The notes under the pieces are model-generated. The model saw nothing but the letters and a program-made list of their open reading frames with translations, did no database searches and was not told the origin of the DNA. A stretch of 8,096 nucleotides of DNA from Bacillota bacterium. Its GTDB lineage: Bacteria > Bacillota > Clostridia > Oscillospirales > Ruminococcaceae. The position numbers and the translations under genes were made by a program. Shown piece by piece: positions 4,993-8,096 of the stretch. Location: NCBI GenBank assembly GCA_029550985.1, contig JAKPGH010000110.1, positions 1 through 8,096 on the forward strand, in the 5' to 3' direction. Numbering within the stretch: the stretch's first letter is position 1; each line of letters starts with the position of its first letter.

Positions 4993-7269
4993 TTGAACAA
5001 TATTCAAAATAAGCGGCATAGAAGCTTCTTTTTCTTTGGTGTCGGCATCACCTCATTAATTTACATCGCATGGCGTATTTTCTTCACCATCCCGTTTCAC
5101 TTTGGGCTGTTGTCCACCATCTTTGGCATTGCCCTGGCGGCGGCGGAAGCCGTCGCCGTATTGGAGGCTCTGTCCCATTACTGGAACATGCGTTCTTCCG
5201 ATGTGCCGGAAAAGCCGGAAATTCCCGACGAAATGTACCCTCATGTGGACATTCTGGTGGCCACCCACAGCGAAGAGGTCGATTTGCTCTACAAAACCCT
5301 AAACGGATGTCTCCACCTAAAATACCCCGATAAAAGCAAAATTCACATCTACCTGTGCGACGACACCAACCGCCCCGAAATGCGGCTGTTAGCCGAACAG
5401 ATGGGGGTTGGGTATTTTGGCTTGTCGGAAAACCTCTACGCCAAGGCGGGAAACTTAAACCACGCTCTGGCGGAAACCACTTCCCCCCTTGTGGTAACCT
5501 TGGACGCCGACATGATTCCCACCAGCGATATGCTGCTGGAAACGGTGCCCTATTTCTTCCTGCCCCAAATGATAAAGGAAGACGGGGCCTGGCGGATGCG
5601 CCGGGAGGACGAAATCGACCCCAACGAAAAAATCGGCTTTGTCCAAACTCCTCAGAGCTTTTACAACGCCGATTTGTTCCAGTTTAACCTTTACGCCGAA
5701 AAAAACGTGCCCAACGAGCAGGACTACTTTTTCCGGGAGGTCAACATCGGCCGCAACCGCTCCAACTCGGTGGTGTACGCCGGTTCCAACACCGTCATCT
5801 CCCGGGAAGCTCTGGAGAAGGTGGGGGGCATCCGCACCGGCACCATCACCGAGGACTTCGCCACCGGCCTGGATATTCAGGCCGCCGGGTACCGGACTCT
5901 GGCCATCGACAAAGTGGTGGCCCACGGTTTGGCCCCCAAAGATTTTAAGGGCTTAATTAAGCAGCGCCAGCGCTGGGCCAGAGGATGCGTTCAGGTGCTG
6001 CGCAGCATGCGGTTTGTCACCAGTCCCCTGCCACTCAAAGCCAAAGCCAGTTACATGGTGTGCTTTTTGTACTGGTGGACCTTTGTGCGCCGGCTAATCT
6101 ACATCCTCTCCCCCATTTTGTTTGTGGTGTTCGGCATTGTGGTGGTGGACTGCTCCCTGAAAGAGCTTCTGCTCATCTGGCTGCCCGCCTACCTTTTGTA
6201 CAACCGGGCCATGAAGGTCATGACCGGCAACATCCGCACCGTTCGGTGGAGCAACATTGTGGACACCGTCCTGTTCCCCTACCTGATTGTCCCGGTTATC
6301 CTGGAAACCTTTGGGTTCCGGATGCAGCAGTTTCACGTCACCCCCAAGCACAACACGTCCTCCAAAAACTCGCAGCTCAAATACGCCATCCCCCATATCA
6401 TTCTGGCCATTCTGTCCATCGTCGGCGTCGCCTACTGCATTCGGGAGTTTGTGGTTTCGAAGAACTTCGGCGGCGTCATCATCTTCTACTGGCTGATGGT
6501 GAACCTTTACACCCTCCTCAACGCCATCGTGCTGATTTCCGGCCGAATCAACTACCGCAACGACGAGCGCTTTTACGCCAGGGTCCCTGTCACCCTCAAA
6601 TTGGACCATCTGGAAGTGGAGGGGGAAACCGCCGACCTTTCCGAAAACGGCATGGCGGTCCTGCTGCCCACCCCCGAATACCTGCCTTACGAGGAAAGCT
6701 TCCCTGTACAGCTTACTTACAAGGATTACAGGGCGGTGGTTTATGCCCGGGTGCTTCATGTGCAACAGGTGGGTAAGTATTGGAAATACAGCATGGAAAT
6801 CACCGGTTGCACCGAAGCCAACCGCCGCCAATACCTGCAGATTGTCTTTGACCGGGAGCACACCCTGCCCAAGACCATTCAGTCCAACCTGGTCAAGGAC
6901 ACCGTGTCCACCGTCAAGGGCAGCGTCGGCAAGCGGATGCGGTCCAACCGCAGGCTGCCCCGGATTCCCATGCACTTGACTTTACCCACCGCCGACGGGC
7001 AACCGGTGGAGTTGCTCAACTTCAACTATGAGTATATACTGGTGAAAAATACACCTTCTCTCCAGCAGGAGATGACCATCCTCTGGGACGAAGACCTGCG
7101 CCTTGTCTGCGAACAGGCGGAAAGGCAACCCAACAGCACCACCGTGCTGTACCGCATCCGGGATTGGCAAAAACTCTCCACCAGCCCGTCCCTGCGCAAG
7201 CGGCTGTTGGCCCTGATCGCCCCGCCCCAGCAGGCGGAAGCTCCCGAAGCCCAGGAGCTAACCATTTAG
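4993..7269 (+). CDS. Cellulose synthase catalytic subunit (BcsA-type GT2) with PilZ domain
   Basis: A 758-residue processive GT2 enzyme that would polymerise UDP-glucose into beta-1,4-glucan and export it. About eight helices (12-32, 36-60, 350-367, 368-386, 391-406, 423-440, 464-483, 493-515) match BcsA. The GT2 domain shows D123/D124, AKAGNLNHAL (150-159), DAD (171-173), FVQTPQSFYN (216-225), TED (286-288) and QRQRW (324-328). FHVTPK (447-452) fits the BcsA gating loop FxVTxK. A PilZ domain (about 520-620) has R526xxxR530 and D548xSxxG553, the full c-di-GMP-binding signature, so allosteric activation is expected. A second PilZ-like unit (about 650-735) is degenerate. The start is TTG 4993 behind a modest GGGGGCG site; no in-frame ATG precedes it and the next Met (M66) would remove two helices. 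No BcsB or BcsC partner is seen, as expected for a single-membrane cell. Cellulose itself is inferred; another beta-glucan is possible. Confidence 0.92.
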   Translation: MNNIQNKRHRSFFFFGVGITSLIYIAWRIFFTIPFHFGLLSTIFGIALAAAEAVAVLEALSHYWNMRSSDVPEKPEIPDEMYPHVDILVATHSEEVDLLYKTLNGCLHLKYPDKSKIHIYLCDDTNRPEMRLLAEQMGVGYFGLSENLYAKAGNLNHALAETTSPLVVTLDADMIPTSDMLLETVPYFFLPQMIKEDGAWRMRREDEIDPNEKIGFVQTPQSFYNADLFQFNLYAEKNVPNEQDYFFREVNIGRNRSNSVVYAGSNTVISREALEKVGGIRTGTITEDFATGLDIQAAGYRTLAIDKVVAHGLAPKDFKGLIKQRQRWARGCVQVLRSMRFVTSPLPLKAKASYMVCFLYWWTFVRRLIYILSPILFVVFGIVVVDCSLKELLLIWLPAYLLYNRAMKVMTGNIRTVRWSNIVDTVLFPYLIVPVILETFGFRMQQFHVTPKHNTSSKNSQLKYAIPHIILAILSIVGVAYCIREFVVSKNFGGVIIFYWLMVNLYTLLNAIVLISGRINYRNDERFYARVPVTLKLDHLEVEGETADLSENGMAVLLPTPEYLPYEESFPVQLTYKDYRAVVYARVLHVQQVGKYWKYSMEITGCTEANRRQYLQIVFDREHTLPKTIQSNLVKDTVSTVKGSVGKRMRSNRRLPRIPMHLTLPTADGQPVELLNFNYEYILVKNTPSLQQEMTILWDEDLRLVCEQAERQPNSTTVLYRIRDWQKLSTSPSLRKRLLALIAPPQQAEAPEAQELTI

Positions 7270-7305
7270 AAATTTATCGCACAGAAACATAAGGAGCGAG
7301 AAAGA

Positions 7306-8096
7306 TTGCAAAAACGAAAGACTGGAACCGCCAAAGCCATCCTGATACTGGCTTTCATCGCATCCAGCCTGATTCTTTTTCTGAAAATGAACGGGGAAAT
7401 CAAATTGTTGACGGAAGAAAAACTTCAGATGGCCGCCGCCATCGAGGAGCTCAAGCAGGAACTGGAGGAGTACAAAAATCCCAAGGGCGGCGTCAAATAC
7501 CACGGCGCCCTGTCGGTTCGCCAGGGCCAGCTGGTGGATAAGCGGGGGGAGCCGGTGCAACTTCGGGGGGTGAGCAGCCACGGCATTTTATGGTATCCCC
7601 AGTACGGCAACTACCGCTCCCTGCGCACCCTGCGGGAACGGGGAGCCAACGTCTTTCGCATCGCCGTCTATACCACCCAAGGCCGCGGATACGACAAATA
7701 CCCCCAGGAAGCCATGCTCGCCCTGCGCACCACCCTGGAAAACGTGCTGGGCGCCGACATGTACGCTATCGTCGACTGGCACGTGCTCAAAGAAGAAAAC
7801 CCCAACGTCTACCTCAGGGAAGCGCTGGAGTTTTTTGACACCGTCTCTTCCCTGTACGGCGACGAACCCGGCGTCATCTACGAAATCTGCAACGAGCCCA
7901 ACGGCGACACCAGTTGGAGCGACATTAAAGCCTACGCCGAGCAGGTCATTCCCGTCATCCGCAAAAACGCGCCCCGGGCCGTGATTTTGGTGGGAACCCC
8001 CAACTTCAGCACCAAAATCGAAGACGCCGCCGAAGACCCCTTGGATTTTGACAATGTGATGTACACCTACCACTTTTACGCCAAGTATTCCGAGGG
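7306..8096 (+). CDS. Membrane-anchored GH5 endoglucanase, 3' end outside the window
   Basis: The first 263 residues of a glycoside hydrolase family 5 enzyme, open to the window edge. A short basic N-terminus and hydrophobic helix (about 9-26) form a signal anchor. A charged heptad-like stretch (31-57) probably makes a coiled-coil stalk, then the TIM barrel begins. GH5 hallmarks are LRGVSSHG (86-93), R118 in VFRIAVY, DWHVL (157-161), YEICNEPNG (192-200) with E197 as acid/base, and the YHFY strand (255-258). The nucleophile glutamate lies beyond the edge, so completeness cannot be judged. The start is TTG 7306 with AAGGAG nine bases upstream; no in-frame ATG lies between it and the preceding stop, and a later ATG would cut the anchor. 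It follows the synthase by 36 bases in the same frame. A glucanase beside a cellulose synthase recalls BcsZ and clostridial CcsZ, which trims nascent cellulose. Confidence 0.88.
   Translation, partial: MQKRKTGTAKAILILAFIASSLILFLKMNGEIKLLTEEKLQMAAAIEELKQELEEYKNPKGGVKYHGALSVRQGQLVDKRGEPVQLRGVSSHGILWYPQYGNYRSLRTLRERGANVFRIAVYTTQGRGYDKYPQEAMLALRTTLENVLGADMYAIVDWHVLKEENPNVYLREALEFFDTVSSLYGDEPGVIYEICNEPNGDTSWSDIKAYAEQVIPVIRKNAPRAVILVGTPNFSTKIEDAAEDPLDFDNVMYTYHFYAKYSE

Noticed and set aside
6094..6975. 293-codon minus-strand open frame antisense to the synthase
   Set aside because: Shadow of the synthase coding frame; low-complexity His/Gln/Gly/Val composition and no start signals.

Overview
The window looks like a chromosomal segment of a moderately GC-rich member of the Firmicutes (class Clostridia, perhaps an Oscillospiraceae-like lineage). 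The grounds are strong AGGAGG-type ribosome binding sites, near-consensus promoters, TTG start codons, AT-rich intergenic DNA between GC-richer genes, and clostridial-type gene content. The lineage is inferred from style and content, not from a marker gene.

Left part (1-1658, minus strand). The first ten codons of a gene that runs off the left edge (probably a TIM-barrel sugar phosphate isomerase/epimerase) sit behind a good promoter and a leader of about 140 nt with overlapping dyads. To its right is a complete histidinol dehydrogenase-family gene. It is closed by a 15-bp-stem intrinsic terminator and keeps all zinc-ligand and catalytic positions of HisD, but its C-terminal region resembles a HisD-like paralogue group (HpsN type).

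Right part (1776 to the window edge, plus strand). A 248-bp divergent intergenic region carries a near-consensus promoter. It is followed by five tightly packed genes that read as one operon: a VTC-domain protein (CYTH/triphosphate tunnel fold), a DUF4956 five-helix membrane protein, a CotH-family kinase-like protein with a membrane helix at each end, a cellulose synthase (BcsA-type GT2 with FxVTxK gating loop and PilZ domain), and a membrane-anchored GH5 endoglucanase cut by the window edge. DUF4956 and CotH overlap by ATGA, and the other gaps are short.

Model. The operon encodes a c-di-GMP-responsive machine that makes and exports a beta-glucan (cellulose or close relative) across a single membrane. 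GH5 would act as the trimming glucanase in the role of Gram-negative BcsZ. The VTC/DUF4956/CotH trio is the poorly understood part: a nucleotide- or polyphosphate-handling cytosolic enzyme, a membrane partner, and a surface kinase-like enzyme, possibly adding a phosphorus-containing modification to the polymer or to surface proteins. The synthase also carries a second, degenerate PilZ-like domain behind the canonical one, which is the most distinctive structural detail seen here.
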